Shown here piece after piece: positions 19,180 to 28,841 of a stretch of DNA of 64,000 nucleotides. The notes beneath the pieces are model-generated. The model did not search any database. It had not been told where the DNA came from and was given only the letters and a program-made list of their open reading frames with translations. The DNA is from Neoakkermansia glycaniphila (lineage in GTDB: Bacteria; Verrucomicrobiota; Verrucomicrobiia; Verrucomicrobiales; Akkermansiaceae), in contig NZ_LIGX01000021.1 of assembly GCF_001683795.1 (NCBI RefSeq), forward strand, positions 46,429 to 110,428, in the 5' to 3' direction. Every line of letters starts with the position of its first letter. Within the stretch, counting starts at the first letter, position 1. Position numbers and translations under genes: made by a program.

Positions 19180-19713
19180 GTGAAAAAGTGCCAAATCTGT
19201 GGGGCCAATGCGACCATGTTCCTCACACAAATCATCAACGGTCAAGTCACCGACCTCTCGCTATGCGAGAAGTGCGCGCGGGCTAAAGGGCTGTTCGATC
19301 CACAGTCCCTTTCCTTCGCCGAACAATTCTTCCCCTCCATGATGAAGGAGAAGATGGAAGAAATCGTCAACTCCATCTCACAACCCCGGCCGCAGTCCGT
19401 ACCGTCGTCCGACAAAATGGACAACATGATCAGCGTCTGCCCGGCGTGCTCCTTCCGCATCGAGGACTTCCGGAACACAGGCCGTCTCGGCTGCCCCCAC
19501 TGCTACTCCATCTTTGCGGAAGAAGTCTTCCCCTCGCTGGAACAGTGCCAGACGGGCAAGGAACACGCCGGCAAGGAACCGGAACAATCCAGCAAACAGG
19601 CCGAAGTGCGCCAGAACCGCCAGCAGCTCGAGCAGCAGCTCAAGCAGGCCGTGGCGCATGAAGACTATGAACTGGCGGCGAAACTGCGCGACCAACTGAA
19701 AGAACATTCATGA
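19180..19713 (+). CDS. mcsA: McsA-like zinc-finger/UVR-motif protein (arginine kinase activator)
   Basis: A 177-residue protein with CxxC zinc-binding pairs: CQICGANATMFLT and CEKCARAKGL near the N-terminus, VCPACSFRIEDF and LGCPHCYSIF in the middle. A UVR motif closes the protein (LKQAVAHEDYELAAKLRDQL). This is the McsA architecture; McsA stimulates the protein-arginine kinase McsB. Start is GTG 19180: the next ATG would delete the first zinc pair. A TATACT box ends six bases before the GTG, so the transcript is probably leaderless. The stop overlaps mcsB by ATGA. Confidence 0.88.
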   Translation: MKKCQICGANATMFLTQIINGQVTDLSLCEKCARAKGLFDPQSLSFAEQFFPSMMKEKMEEIVNSISQPRPQSVPSSDKMDNMISVCPACSFRIEDFRNTGRLGCPHCYSIFAEEVFPSLEQCQTGKEHAGKEPEQSSKQAEVRQNRQQLEQQLKQAVAHEDYELAAKLRDQLKEHS

Positions 19714-20864
19714 GAGCATCGGCATCCTTCCCCATGCGTCTCTCGACGCTTCTGAACCATCCTGCGCCCTGGCTCACCAGCCTCGGCGACGGGGACGACA
19801 TCGCCCTGTACACGCGCATCAGCCTCGCGCGCAACCTGCCCGACCTGCCCTTCCCCGGCTGGTCTCTGCCCGAGCACAGGCAGGCCGTACTGAACCGCGT
19901 CCTGCCCGTCCTGCAGGAACTGCCTGAGCTGAAAAACGGCTTCTACAGCGAAATCTCCGATCTCCCCCTGCAAGAGCGGCACCTTCTGCTCGAACGCCAG
20001 CTCCTCTCCACCGAACTGGCCGCCAGGGATGCAGGGTGCGCCGTAGCCGTCTCGCGCAACCAATCGCTCGACATCCTCATCAACGAAGAAGACCACCTCC
20101 GACTGCGCCTCTACCAATCCGGATGCGACATCCCCGCGCTCTGGGCCGAAATGGACAGGCTGGACACATGGATCGAAAACCGCCTGCAATACGCCTACGA
20201 CGCCCAGCTCGGCCACCTCACCTCCTGCCCGAGCAATCTGGGCACAGGCCTCCGCATCACCGTCGCACTTCACCTGCCCGGCATCTCCATGGCCAATCTG
20301 GCGCCGCAGCTCATGAACGCCGCGGAAAAACTCAACATCACCATCCGCAGCCTCTACGGCGACGGCCCCGAAGCCTTCGGCAACGTCTACCAAATCTCGA
20401 ACAAAAGCACGCTCGGACAATCCGAAGAAGAAATCGTCACACAAATGGCGGCCATCGTCAACAGCATCGCCGAGCGCGAACGGCAGATCCGCCTCAAACT
20501 GCTGCAACGCAACTTCACGGATGTAATCGACCGCGTCGGCCGCTCCGTCGGCACCCTGCACTTCGCCTGCAGCCTCAGCTGCCGGGAAGCGGCGGAACAC
20601 CTCTCGTACGTCCGGCTCGGAGCCGCCCTCGGGCTGGTCAACTGGGCGCCCGCCCCCCAGCGGGCCGAAGCACGGGAACAGCTCTCCTCCATCGCCCTGC
20701 ACATCCTCCCCGCACACCTCAAAAAAGCCATGATCGAAACCTTCGGCGACAGGGCCGAGGAAAGCGACCAGCAAACCCTGCGGGCCTTCTACATCCACAA
20801 AAACCTCTGCCCGGCTCTCCCCTACGGAGCCAAGGAGCCGGATGCAGCCCCGACAAACGATTAA
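19710..20864 (+). CDS. mcsB: Protein-arginine kinase McsB (ATP:guanido phosphotransferase family)
   Basis: A 384-residue guanido-kinase-fold protein. ILINEEDHLRLRL is the NEEDHxR substrate loop and LTSCPSNLGTGLRITVALHLPG contains the catalytic Cys. The ATP-binding motif reads YTRISLARNL where Gram-positive McsB has SxRIRLARNL, so the second arginine is Ser. McsB phosphorylates arginines on damaged proteins and marks them for ClpC-ClpP. I do not see a clear RDxxRA allosteric motif at the C-terminus. It overlaps mcsA by 4 nt and clpC starts 13 bp after it, so the three form one operon. Confidence 0.88.
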   Translation: MRASASFPMRLSTLLNHPAPWLTSLGDGDDIALYTRISLARNLPDLPFPGWSLPEHRQAVLNRVLPVLQELPELKNGFYSEISDLPLQERHLLLERQLLSTELAARDAGCAVAVSRNQSLDILINEEDHLRLRLYQSGCDIPALWAEMDRLDTWIENRLQYAYDAQLGHLTSCPSNLGTGLRITVALHLPGISMANLAPQLMNAAEKLNITIRSLYGDGPEAFGNVYQISNKSTLGQSEEEIVTQMAAIVNSIAERERQIRLKLLQRNFTDVIDRVGRSVGTLHFACSLSCREAAEHLSYVRLGAALGLVNWAPAPQRAEAREQLSSIALHILPAHLKKAMIETFGDRAEESDQQTLRAFYIHKNLCPALPYGAKEPDAAPTND

Positions 20865-20877
20865 CCACCATTTCCAC

Positions 20878-23508
20878 ATGAACCCCTTCACACCAAGAGC
20901 ACAACAGGTACTTGCCCTCGCACGGCGCGAAGCGGACAGATTCCGCCACAACTACATCGGAGCCGAACACATCCTTCTCGGCCTGCTCCAGCTTGAACAG
21001 GGCGTCGCCATCAGCGTACTGGAAGCGGCGGATGTCAACATCGCCGACCTTCGCACCCGCATCGAGAAAAACCTCGTCCCGGGTACCAACAGCAACACCG
21101 AAGGCAACCTGCCCTACACGCCGCGGGTCAAGAAAATCCTCTCCATGGCAGGCAAGGAAGCCCAGAACATGAACCACTCCTACATCGGCACCGAGCACAT
21201 CCTCCTCGCCATCATCCGCGACGGCGAAGGGCTTGCATGGCACGTCCTCGCCGAGGCAGGCCTCACCTACGAACAAATCCGGCAGGGAGTCCTCCACGAA
21301 ATCAACCCGCGCTTCACCGCCAGCATCGACGATGACGACAGCGACCTCAAAAACTCCCGCGACGACGAGGAAGAAGAGGAAGAAGAGCCCACCTTCCTGC
21401 GCCGCTCCGACAACGAACGGCAAAGCGGAGAACGCTCCCGCACCCCCGCACTGAACGCCTTCGGCCGCGACCTCACCGAGCGCGCCCGCAAAGGTGAGCT
21501 CGACCCCGTCATCGGCCGCACGGGAGAAATCGAACGCGTCATCCAGATCATCTGCCGCCGCACGAAAAACAACCCCGTCCTTCTCGGCGAGGCGGGCGTC
21601 GGCAAAACCGCCATCGTCGAAGGCCTCGCCCAGCTCATCGTCTCCGGCGATGTGCCAGAATTCCTCCGCGACAAAAAACTCATCTCCCTCGACCTCGCCC
21701 TCATGGTCGCCGGCACCAAATACCGCGGCCAGTTCGAAGAACGCATCAAGGCCGTCATGGATGAAATCCGCAAGGAAAAAAACATCATCCTCTTCATCGA
21801 CGAAATGCACACCCTCGTCGGAGCAGGCTCCGCCGAAGGCACCATGGACGCCTCCAACATCATCAAGCCAGCCCTCTCGCGAGGCGAACTGCAGGCCATC
21901 GGAGCCACCACCCTGAACGAATACCGCAAATACATCGAAAAGGATGCCGCCTTCGAACGCCGCTTCCAGCAGGTACAGGTCGGCGAACCCTCCGTGGACG
22001 ACACCATTCTCATCCTCCGCGGCATCGCGCCGAAATACGAAGACCATCACAAGGTGCATTACACACCGAAGGCCATCGAAGCCGCCGCCAAACTCTCGCA
22101 GCGTTACCTCACAGGCCGCTTCCTGCCGGACAAAGCCATCGACATCCTCGACGAAGCAGGCTCCCGCAAACGCGTCGCCCGCATGACCCGTCCGGAAAAA
22201 ATCAAAACCATCGAGCAGGAACAGGCCAAAATCATCGAAGCCAAATACCATGCCATCGAAACGCAGGACTTCGAGGAAGCCGCACGCCTGCGCGATGAAG
22301 AACACGCCCTCCGAGCCTCCCTCGAAGACACCATCCGCGTCTGGAAAGACGAAATGGAAACCAACTACCTCCAGGTAGACGAAGAAGACATCATGGTCGT
22401 CCTCTCCAAATGGACGGGCATCCCGCTCGCCCGCATGGAAGAAAAGGAAACCGAAAAACTCCTTCGCATGGAAGACGAGCTGAAAAGCAAAGTCATCGGG
22501 CAAAACGAAGCCGTCTCGGCCATCTCCCGCGCCCTGCGCCGCAGCCGCGCGGACATCAAGGACCCCCGCCGCCCCATCGGCTCCTTCCTCTTCATGGGCC
22601 CCACCGGCGTCGGCAAAACCTACCTCGCCCGCAACCTTGCGGAAATCATGTTCGGCACGGCGGACGCCCTCATTCAGGTGGACATGAGCGAATACATGGA
22701 AAAACATTCCACCTCCCGCCTCATCGGTTCGCCTCCCGGCTACGTCGGCCATGAAGACGGGGGCCAGCTCACCGAACAGGTGCGCCGCCGCCCCTACGCC
22801 GTCATCCTCTTCGACGAAGTGGAAAAAGCCCATCCGGACGTCATGAACCTCCTCCTCCAGATACTGGAAGAAGGTGTCGTCACCGACTCGCTGGGCCGCA
22901 AAATCAACTTCCGCAACACCATCATCATCCTCACCTCGAACGTCGGTGCCTCGCAGGCCAAACGGCAGAACGCCCTCGGCTTTGGAGCCATCTCCAACGA
23001 CGAAGCCGACTTCGAAACGATGAAGGAACGCATCACGGAAGCGGCCCGCAAACAATTCCGCCCGGAATTCATCAACCGGTTCGACGAACTCATCGTCTTC
23101 CGCATGCTGGAACGCAAAGACCTCGAACGCATCGTCGTCCTCGAAGCCAACAAGCTCATCGACCGCCTCGCGCAGAAAAACATCCACCTCACCCTCTCGC
23201 CGGATGTCGTCTCCATGCTCGTGGACAAAGGCTACGACTCCCAGTACGGAGCCCGCCCCATGCGCCGCGCCATCGAACGCCTGCTTGAAGACCCCATCGC
23301 CGAAGCCATCCTCCGGGGCGATCTTTCAGACGGCAAAAATGCCACGGCCAACAAGGCGGACGGCAGCGACCTCATCAGCTTCTCCGACGACAACGCCAAA
23401 CCTGCTGCAAAAACGCCAAAACCGCGCAAAAAAACGGCCGGCACGGGAGACGCCAACACAGAAACGCCCAAATGGCGCACACCGAAAAAGAAAAAGGACG
23501 AAGAATAA
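20878..23508 (+). CDS. clpC: ATP-dependent Clp protease ATP-binding subunit ClpC
   Basis: An 876-residue Hsp100 unfoldase. Two Clp-N repeats (about 1-145), then AAA1 with GEAGVGKTA and ILFIDEMHT, an M/UVR linker with [18 protein letters not shown]2 with GPTGVGKTY and [11 protein letters not shown], and a small D2 domain. NALGFGAIS holds the LGF-type loop that docks ClpP. The last 60 residues are a Lys/Pro-rich extension absent from Bacillus ClpC. It unfolds substrates, including McsB-marked ones, for ClpP, which is not in this window. Start at ATG 20878 (MNPFTPRAQ) matches the family. Confidence 0.96.
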   Translation: MNPFTPRAQQVLALARREADRFRHNYIGAEHILLGLLQLEQGVAISVLEAADVNIADLRTRIEKNLVPGTNSNTEGNLPYTPRVKKILSMAGKEAQNMNHSYIGTEHILLAIIRDGEGLAWHVLAEAGLTYEQIRQGVLHEINPRFTASIDDDDSDLKNSRDDEEEEEEEPTFLRRSDNERQSGERSRTPALNAFGRDLTERARKGELDPVIGRTGEIERVIQIICRRTKNNPVLLGEAGVGKTAIVEGLAQLIVSGDVPEFLRDKKLISLDLALMVAGTKYRGQFEERIKAVMDEIRKEKNIILFIDEMHTLVGAGSAEGTMDASNIIKPALSRGELQAIGATTLNEYRKYIEKDAAFERRFQQVQVGEPSVDDTILILRGIAPKYEDHHKVHYTPKAIEAAAKLSQRYLTGRFLPDKAIDILDEAGSRKRVARMTRPEKIKTIEQEQAKIIEAKYHAIETQDFEEAARLRDEEHALRASLEDTIRVWKDEMETNYLQVDEEDIMVVLSKWTGIPLARMEEKETEKLLRMEDELKSKVIGQNEAVSAISRALRRSRADIKDPRRPIGSFLFMGPTGVGKTYLARNLAEIMFGTADALIQVDMSEYMEKHSTSRLIGSPPGYVGHEDGGQLTEQVRRRPYAVILFDEVEKAHPDVMNLLLQILEEGVVTDSLGRKINFRNTIIILTSNVGASQAKRQNALGFGAISNDEADFETMKERITEAARKQFRPEFINRFDELIVFRMLERKDLERIVVLEANKLIDRLAQKNIHLTLSPDVVSMLVDKGYDSQYGARPMRRAIERLLEDPIAEAILRGDLSDGKNATANKADGSDLISFSDDNAKPAAKTPKPRKKTAGTGDANTETPKWRTPKKKKDEE

Positions 23509-23561
23509 ACGGAAAAGCTGCCGGCTCAACGCTGGCAGCCTACCCCGATAACCTCACACAG

Positions 23562-23587
23562 AAAAGGCGGGCAGCAGCCCGCCTTTC
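23562..23587. terminator. Bidirectional terminator between clpC and the L,D-transpeptidase gene
   Basis: A perfect 10-bp stem (23563-23572 with 23577-23586) with a 4-nt loop and A/T runs at each side, between convergent genes. Confidence 0.8.
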
Positions 23588-23614
23588 TACGTACAGAACG
23601 AAAACCTGCCATCC

Positions 23615-24217
23615 TTACCGAATCGTCACCGGCGTACCGATGGGCGTATTGGCAAAGAAAATCTTGGCCATCTTTTCCGGCAGGCGGATACAGCCGTGAC
23701 TCACAGGATAACCCGTCACCTCACCTTCATGCATCCAGAAACCGCCGACGATCTGCATACCGGAGAACATGGGCGCACCGCGGTACTTCAGCCCCGCGGG
23801 AATGGGCCTTGACCCCATCACGAAATCGGGATCGACCACATTGCCGGCACTATCCACCAGTTCCCCATAGGAATTGGAACGCTTCTTGGCATCCTTGGCG
23901 AGAATCTTGAAATTGCCCCGCGGCGTACCGTGGCCTTCCTTGCCCGTCGAAATGGGTGCAAGGCCGATTTCCACCCCGCCCTTGTAATAAATCATCTTCT
24001 GCTGCTTCAAATCGATCACGATATGCAGAGGCCCGGTCAACGACGGATCATTATCCCAGTGGCCCTGCAGCAATCTTTCCTCCGGTGACTTGAATGTCAC
24101 CGGATCGTCGCCGTACAGATAGGAAGCCGCCACGGGAGGCTTCGGATTCAAAAGATCGGAACACGAAACCAGAGACGACAAAGCCAGTCCGGCAGCAACG
24201 AGACGCAACATATTCAT
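23615..24217 (-). CDS. L,D-transpeptidase (YkuD) lipoprotein, copy 1
   Basis: A 200-residue lipoprotein. The signal peptide ends in a lipobox LVSC (cysteine near residue 19), placing it at a membrane facing the periplasm. The YkuD domain spans most of the rest; PVSHGCIRLPEKMAKIFF carries the catalytic SHGCIRL cysteine and WMHEGEVTGYPVSHG the conserved upstream His. YkuD enzymes form 3-3 peptidoglycan crosslinks or attach proteins to peptidoglycan. It is a tandem paralogue of the next gene, from which it is separated by 156 bp. Start at ATG 24217; ATG 24211 is an alternative. Confidence 0.88.
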   Translation of the reverse strand: MNMLRLVAAGLALSSLVSCSDLLNPKPPVAASYLYGDDPVTFKSPEERLLQGHWDNDPSLTGPLHIVIDLKQQKMIYYKGGVEIGLAPISTGKEGHGTPRGNFKILAKDAKKRSNSYGELVDSAGNVVDPDFVMGSRPIPAGLKYRGAPMFSGMQIVGGFWMHEGEVTGYPVSHGCIRLPEKMAKIFFANTPIGTPVTIR

Positions 24218-24249
24218 GGAATTTCGGGGTACGAAAAGTGTCACCGCGG

Positions 24250-24278
24250 TTTATGAAGCCTGAACCATGTTTTGTCAA
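24250..24278 (-). promoter_or_regulatory. Promoter of L,D-transpeptidase copy 1
   Basis: Minus-strand TTGACA (24273-24278), 17-bp spacer, CATAAA (24250-24255). The layout matches the promoter of copy 2. Confidence 0.5.
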
Positions 24279-24373
24279 GCCATATCGGCCCTCAAAACGC
24301 CGAACGGGCACAAAAAAACCATACCGCAGGCCAAGCGTATAAGGAAACCCTTCCGGCCCCGTTTTCCGAATCG

Positions 24374-24955
24374 TCAACGAATCGTCACAGGAGTGCCGAC
24401 AGGCGTATGCTCGAAGAAAATTTTGGCCATCTTCGAAGGCAGCCGAATACAACCGTGGCTGACCGGATACCCTGTCACTTCACCCTCGTGCATCCAGATG
24501 CCCTTGTAAATATGCATCCCCCAAAACATCGGCGCACCGCGGTAGCGAAGACCGGCGGGAATCGGCTTCGACCCCATCTCGAAAGCCGGGTCCACCACAT
24601 TTCCCTCCTTATCGATCAATTCTCCGTAGGAGCCGGAACGGTGCGTGGCATCCTTGCGGGCGATACTGAAATTCCCCCGAGGCGTCCTGTGCCCCTCCAT
24701 CCCTGTCGAGGTCGGAGAAAGGCCGATCTCGACGTTGCCCTTGTAATAAATAACCTTCTGGTGAGACAAATCGATCACGATCCGAAGAGGCCCCTTCAGC
24801 GACGGATCGTTGTCCCAAAACCCCATATTCAGAATCTCTTCGGGAGACTTGAATGCAATCGGCTCCTCGCCTCCAAGATACGGCATCCGGTTCTGCGAAC
24901 AGGAAACGAGGCCGAAGGCTAAAAAAGACAGAACTGGAACGGCGGTAATTTTCAT
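24374..24955 (-). CDS. L,D-transpeptidase (YkuD) lipoprotein, copy 2
   Basis: A 193-residue lipoprotein with lipobox LVSC near residue 19 and a YkuD domain ending PVSHGCIRLPSKMAKIFF. About two thirds of the residues match copy 1 by eye, including FWDNDPSLKGPLRIVIDL against HWDNDPSLTGPLHIVIDL and the shared C-terminus GTPVTIR. The pair arose by tandem duplication. Both have their own promoter, so they can be regulated separately. The role is peptidoglycan crosslinking or anchoring by family knowledge. Confidence 0.88.
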   Translation of the reverse strand: MKITAVPVLSFLAFGLVSCSQNRMPYLGGEEPIAFKSPEEILNMGFWDNDPSLKGPLRIVIDLSHQKVIYYKGNVEIGLSPTSTGMEGHRTPRGNFSIARKDATHRSGSYGELIDKEGNVVDPAFEMGSKPIPAGLRYRGAPMFWGMHIYKGIWMHEGEVTGYPVSHGCIRLPSKMAKIFFEHTPVGTPVTIR

Positions 24956-24982
24956 CGGTGATCTTGCGGCGTCGGACTATCT

Positions 24983-25011
24983 TCTATGGCCTCTATCACC
25001 GATTTTGTCAA
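24983..25011 (-). promoter_or_regulatory. Promoter of L,D-transpeptidase copy 2
   Basis: Minus-strand TTGACA (25006-25011), 17-bp spacer, CATAGA (24983-24988); short leader of about 20 nt. Confidence 0.5.
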
Positions 25012-25080
25012 GAATTAACGCTATCATCTAGGCCGGAAAAATGTATTGGAAAGCATGGCCCGAAAAGCCGGAACGGCACA

Positions 25081-27885
25081 TCATTTCCGACTGGCCGGAA
25101 CAGGCACATGATAGAACGGCCTGTCCGGTTGAAAGTCCAGCATGAGCTGATCCAGCACAATCCCCATATCCAGAGCCTTCACGCTCACCGTATGGTCACC
25201 GGGCCTATCAATGACAATGGGAATGGCCCTGACGCTTTGCTGCCTCAGAACATTCCTTTCCCATTCTTCCGAATGGAATGACGTTTTGATATCGACCGTT
25301 GCAACTTCCCGGCCATCCACAAACACCCGATATCGGAGATCGCCTCCGTTCAAAGGATGGGTCGGCAAGGCGAAGAGGCGCAGCACGGCGTCTCCGCTGC
25401 TCGTTGTAGTGAAGCGGTAGACGGCTTCTCCGGGTTCTTCTCCATACATCATCACGGCATTCATGCTATGACCCAAAAGAGGCACCGGCACCACGGAACG
25501 CGATGCACCGGACTCGTATTCGCAAGCATTCCAGGCAACCACCCCGCCGGCTTCGACATGAGGCCGCTCTCCCGCCCGTTTGGCCGAAACGGCAACTTCA
25601 TACGTGGCATCTCCGATTTGCAGCATGGCAACGCCCTCGGTATCGGACTGTACTTTTCCCCAGTCCGCTTCCAACACGAGCCTCTTTCCGCTCATGATCG
25701 GCAAGGGCATTTCCCGAACCGCGAGCCAGTCCGGCTTCCGCGCCACACTCCATGAAGGAGATTCACCCGTTCCCGCATACAGGGACATAACGGCTTCGTT
25801 TTTGATTGACTGCACAAGATCGACTGTGTGAGGCACCGAGGCTTTCAGCGGCTTCTCATACCCATCCAGCAAGACAATAGCACCCTGCGCACGAGAAGAA
25901 ACCGATACGGGAGCAGGAAGCTGAGGCTGAGCGAACACGGGTAGCTTTCGCGGAGCCATATCCATCATACGATTCCATTTCCCGCCGGATATCTCCTCAT
26001 TGTAAGTACGCGTCAGGCTGCGGATGTCTTCCAGTGCCTGACGGCTCAACCGGGCATATTCGTCGGCAGCGGGAAGATTTAATCCGGCGCAGTCATGTGC
26101 CTTCCGGGCATAGAGAAACTTCCGGTTCATCGCATCGCTCGCCAGCACGGGATACTTCACGAGCTGAAAGAAAGCATCCTTCCTATCGGCCGGAATGCGC
26201 TGTTCGATCTCACGCACCTGACCGGCCAAATCCTGCCATTCATCCAGCCGCGCCTGCACCTGATCGCCGAAATGGTTCGAGGCGAATTCGGTACCGCCCA
26301 TCCTGCTCTGCTCTTCAACGCGGCTCCATCCCATGAATTCGGGCCGCCGGATGCCGGACAGTCGATAGTACTCCTTCATGGCGGCGGCGACGGGTTGGGC
26401 GCAATCCTGCCCCAGCTCTCGAGCCCAATACCGTTCCGCATGCCCGGCAATCGTCTCCGGGGTCACTGAATCAATATCCCACGCCATATCAAGCCCCAGC
26501 TCCATCAGATACTCGGCCGGCTTGATATCGCCGACATTGAAAATCCACAACCTGCGAGAACCGTAATCCCATGCCTGCCTCAACTGGTTGTACACCAGTC
26601 CGGGCTGAGTCGTGGCAAGCCAGAGGTAATCATGAGGGCTTCCCCAATAGGAAAGATGATAATAAAGCCCGGCTCCACCGCTGCGTTTTCTTTCCTCTGC
26701 ATTGGAAAGGCGCGTAATATACCCGTGATTGTCATCGCACCAGACGAGCGTCACATCTTCCGGCACTGCGAGCCCGGCATTGTACACATTCAACACCTCC
26801 TTATAGGGAACAAAGGCCTGCGGCACCTTGGACATATCCTGATCGACATACTGTTTCAGAAGAGAACGCTGCACCCCGATCACCTCGTTGAGAGCGTCTT
26901 TGTATTGAGCCGTACCCTTGACGCCGAGCATGGGACCATCGTGAACCCCGCGCATGCCGATCGTATAGAAATTCTCCGACTTCCCGACGGCTTGCAGGCG
27001 TTCCGCCCAGTAGGAAAGAATATTGTCCTTATTGGTGAAGTAATTGAATGCTCCGAAGTTGGCCCTCTTCCATTCCCCTGCGTTATTGCGCATCAGTGGT
27101 TCGCAATGGGACGTACCGACGACGATACCGTATTTATCCGCCATTTCCTTATTGCCCGGCACGCAGTAGAACGGCACGGTCGTCTCATGCATCGCGGGCC
27201 AAACGGTATTGGCGCGCAAACGGAGCAGAAGCTCGAAAATCCTGCCGTACGTTTTCGGACCGATCACTCCACGCGCCGCCGGTTCGAATGTGGAACTGCT
27301 CCATGGCTGAAGCCCCCAGTCTTCATCATTCAGGAAAATGCCTCGATACGCAACCGAAGGTTTTCTGAACATCGAAAAACCGGCAGGCAAATCGAATCGC
27401 ACGATCGGGCGCGGTGCTACGTCCGCCCACCATTCCCATGGAGAAACTCCCATCAGCCGCGACAATTCCAGCACACCGTACGCCGTTCCCCGAGCATCGC
27501 TGCCGATCACTGCCAGCACAGGCGCCTTATCCGCTTGGATCACCCTGATCTCGAAGGCCTCCCATTGCCCCTTCAACCGGGAATCATCCCAGCCGTACCG
27601 CTTCATGAAAGCATCGACCTCATCCGACCTGCCCAGAGTACCCACAAAAAAACCTGCATCCTGAACAGCCGCCACCGCTTCCGGCTTGCGGTGCCCCAAT
27701 TTTTCCATATCACCGCCAAGAATCCCCAGCGCCGTATGGACGATGGAAGCTTCCCCGGAAGGAACAAAGCTTCTCAATGGCTTGTCAGGGACAAGAAGCG
27801 GCAAGGCTTGTTCCTGCTCACCGAATGTTACGTCTGCAAAGGAAAAAACGAGTAAACAAAAAACAAATCGAACAAAACGGTACAT
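25081..27885 (-). CDS. Glycoside hydrolase family 115 (alpha-glucuronidase-like), secreted
   Basis: A 934-residue exported enzyme. Signal peptide about 1-24 (MYRFVRFVFCLLVFSFADVT). The GH115 core is recognisable from YRGIFLNDEDWGLQPWS, GMRGVHDGPMLGV, VWCDDNHGYITRLSNAEERK, GGAGLYYHLSYWGSPHDYLWL and ELGLDMAWDID. A C-terminal beta-rich GH115 module follows. Known members remove (4-O-methyl)-glucuronic acid from xylan. Start set at ATG 27885; the in-frame TTG six bases upstream is unlikely. It is divergent from the MBL hydrolase. No other xylan genes are adjacent, so the substrate is inferred from the family only. Confidence 0.9.
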   Translation of the reverse strand: MYRFVRFVFCLLVFSFADVTFGEQEQALPLLVPDKPLRSFVPSGEASIVHTALGILGGDMEKLGHRKPEAVAAVQDAGFFVGTLGRSDEVDAFMKRYGWDDSRLKGQWEAFEIRVIQADKAPVLAVIGSDARGTAYGVLELSRLMGVSPWEWWADVAPRPIVRFDLPAGFSMFRKPSVAYRGIFLNDEDWGLQPWSSSTFEPAARGVIGPKTYGRIFELLLRLRANTVWPAMHETTVPFYCVPGNKEMADKYGIVVGTSHCEPLMRNNAGEWKRANFGAFNYFTNKDNILSYWAERLQAVGKSENFYTIGMRGVHDGPMLGVKGTAQYKDALNEVIGVQRSLLKQYVDQDMSKVPQAFVPYKEVLNVYNAGLAVPEDVTLVWCDDNHGYITRLSNAEERKRSGGAGLYYHLSYWGSPHDYLWLATTQPGLVYNQLRQAWDYGSRRLWIFNVGDIKPAEYLMELGLDMAWDIDSVTPETIAGHAERYWARELGQDCAQPVAAAMKEYYRLSGIRRPEFMGWSRVEEQSRMGGTEFASNHFGDQVQARLDEWQDLAGQVREIEQRIPADRKDAFFQLVKYPVLASDAMNRKFLYARKAHDCAGLNLPAADEYARLSRQALEDIRSLTRTYNEEISGGKWNRMMDMAPRKLPVFAQPQLPAPVSVSSRAQGAIVLLDGYEKPLKASVPHTVDLVQSIKNEAVMSLYAGTGESPSWSVARKPDWLAVREMPLPIMSGKRLVLEADWGKVQSDTEGVAMLQIGDATYEVAVSAKRAGERPHVEAGGVVAWNACEYESGASRSVVPVPLLGHSMNAVMMYGEEPGEAVYRFTTTSSGDAVLRLFALPTHPLNGGDLRYRVFVDGREVATVDIKTSFHSEEWERNVLRQQSVRAIPIVIDRPGDHTVSVKALDMGIVLDQLMLDFQPDRPFYHVPVPASRK

Positions 27886-28130
27886 AAGCAACCATGAAAG
27901 GAGGAATCAAACCTTCCGAACAGTATATACGGAAAAAAACAGATTATTTTATCAACAGAAAACTCTATATCCCTTGCGACTTCTTCCATTTCACGAGCAT
28001 TCCACCCAGCGTCCCCATTCTCCGTCAGCCTCTGCGCCATTGCGACTCCTGCACACGGCACGCAGGAAACATCAGGCATACGCGATTTGGACTCGCCAAG
28101 AGCGGCAAAATATCTTATAATCGATTTTGC

Positions 28131-28760
28131 ATGGATAACATCAGGGTTTACACAGGCGGAATCGCCGCTTGCAACGGCTATCTTGTGATCACCGGAGACA
28201 ACACCTACATTGCCATCGACGCCCCCCTCGGCTTCGTCGACTGGATTCTCTCCCGCAAACCCGATGCCAAAATCACCGACCTGCTCATCACCCACCAGCA
28301 CTTCGACCACATTCAGGATGCGGCGAAATTCAAAAAACAGTTCGGCTGCACCATCCATGCCCACTCCCCCTACAGCCCTGAGCTCACGCTCGAAACCCTC
28401 GCGCGCAACGCATGGGACCCCGACATGCACGTCGAACCCTTCGAGGTAGACGACATCGTGGACGAAAAACGCCGCACCGCCAACTGGGGCGGCCAGCTCT
28501 GGCATATCCACTTCGTGCCGGGCCACTCCACGGACAGCAACGTCTACCACCTCGTAGACGAAGACAAACTCTTCTCCGGCGACGTCCTCTTCGCCGGATC
28601 CATCGGACGCACGGACCTTCCCGGCGGCGATGAAAAACAGCTCTTGAACGGCATCCATGCCCGCATCCTGAACCAGCCTGCCACCACCATCGTGCTTCCC
28701 GGCCACGGCCCCTACACCACCGTCAAGCATGAACGGCTCACCAACCCATTCCTCTCCTGA
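28131..28760 (+). CDS. MBL-fold metallo-hydrolase (glyoxalase II-like)
   Basis: A 209-residue metallo-beta-lactamase-fold hydrolase. Metal ligands: LLITHQHFDHIQD (HxHxDH), FVPGHSTDSN, FSGDVLFAGSIGRTDL and LPGHGP. The pattern fits glyoxalase II/YcbL-type thioester hydrolases; the substrate is unknown. Start set at ATG 28131; a longer in-frame ORF from 27894 carries non-conserved sequence. TATAAT lies at 28116-28121, nine bases before the ATG, so the message is predicted leaderless. The 245-bp stretch between this gene and GH115 shows nothing else definite. Confidence 0.85.
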   Translation: MDNIRVYTGGIAACNGYLVITGDNTYIAIDAPLGFVDWILSRKPDAKITDLLITHQHFDHIQDAAKFKKQFGCTIHAHSPYSPELTLETLARNAWDPDMHVEPFEVDDIVDEKRRTANWGGQLWHIHFVPGHSTDSNVYHLVDEDKLFSGDVLFAGSIGRTDLPGGDEKQLLNGIHARILNQPATTIVLPGHGPYTTVKHERLTNPFLS

Positions 28761-28841
28761 CATCCCGTGATACCGGCCATCGGCGCTCCCTTCCCGGATC
28801 GCCGATTTTCGTTATACACACCTTCATTTAGATCAAAAATC

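Noticed and set aside
20719..23187. Long minus-strand frame opposite clpC
   Set aside because: Low-complexity translation; ClpC motifs on the plus strand are unambiguous.
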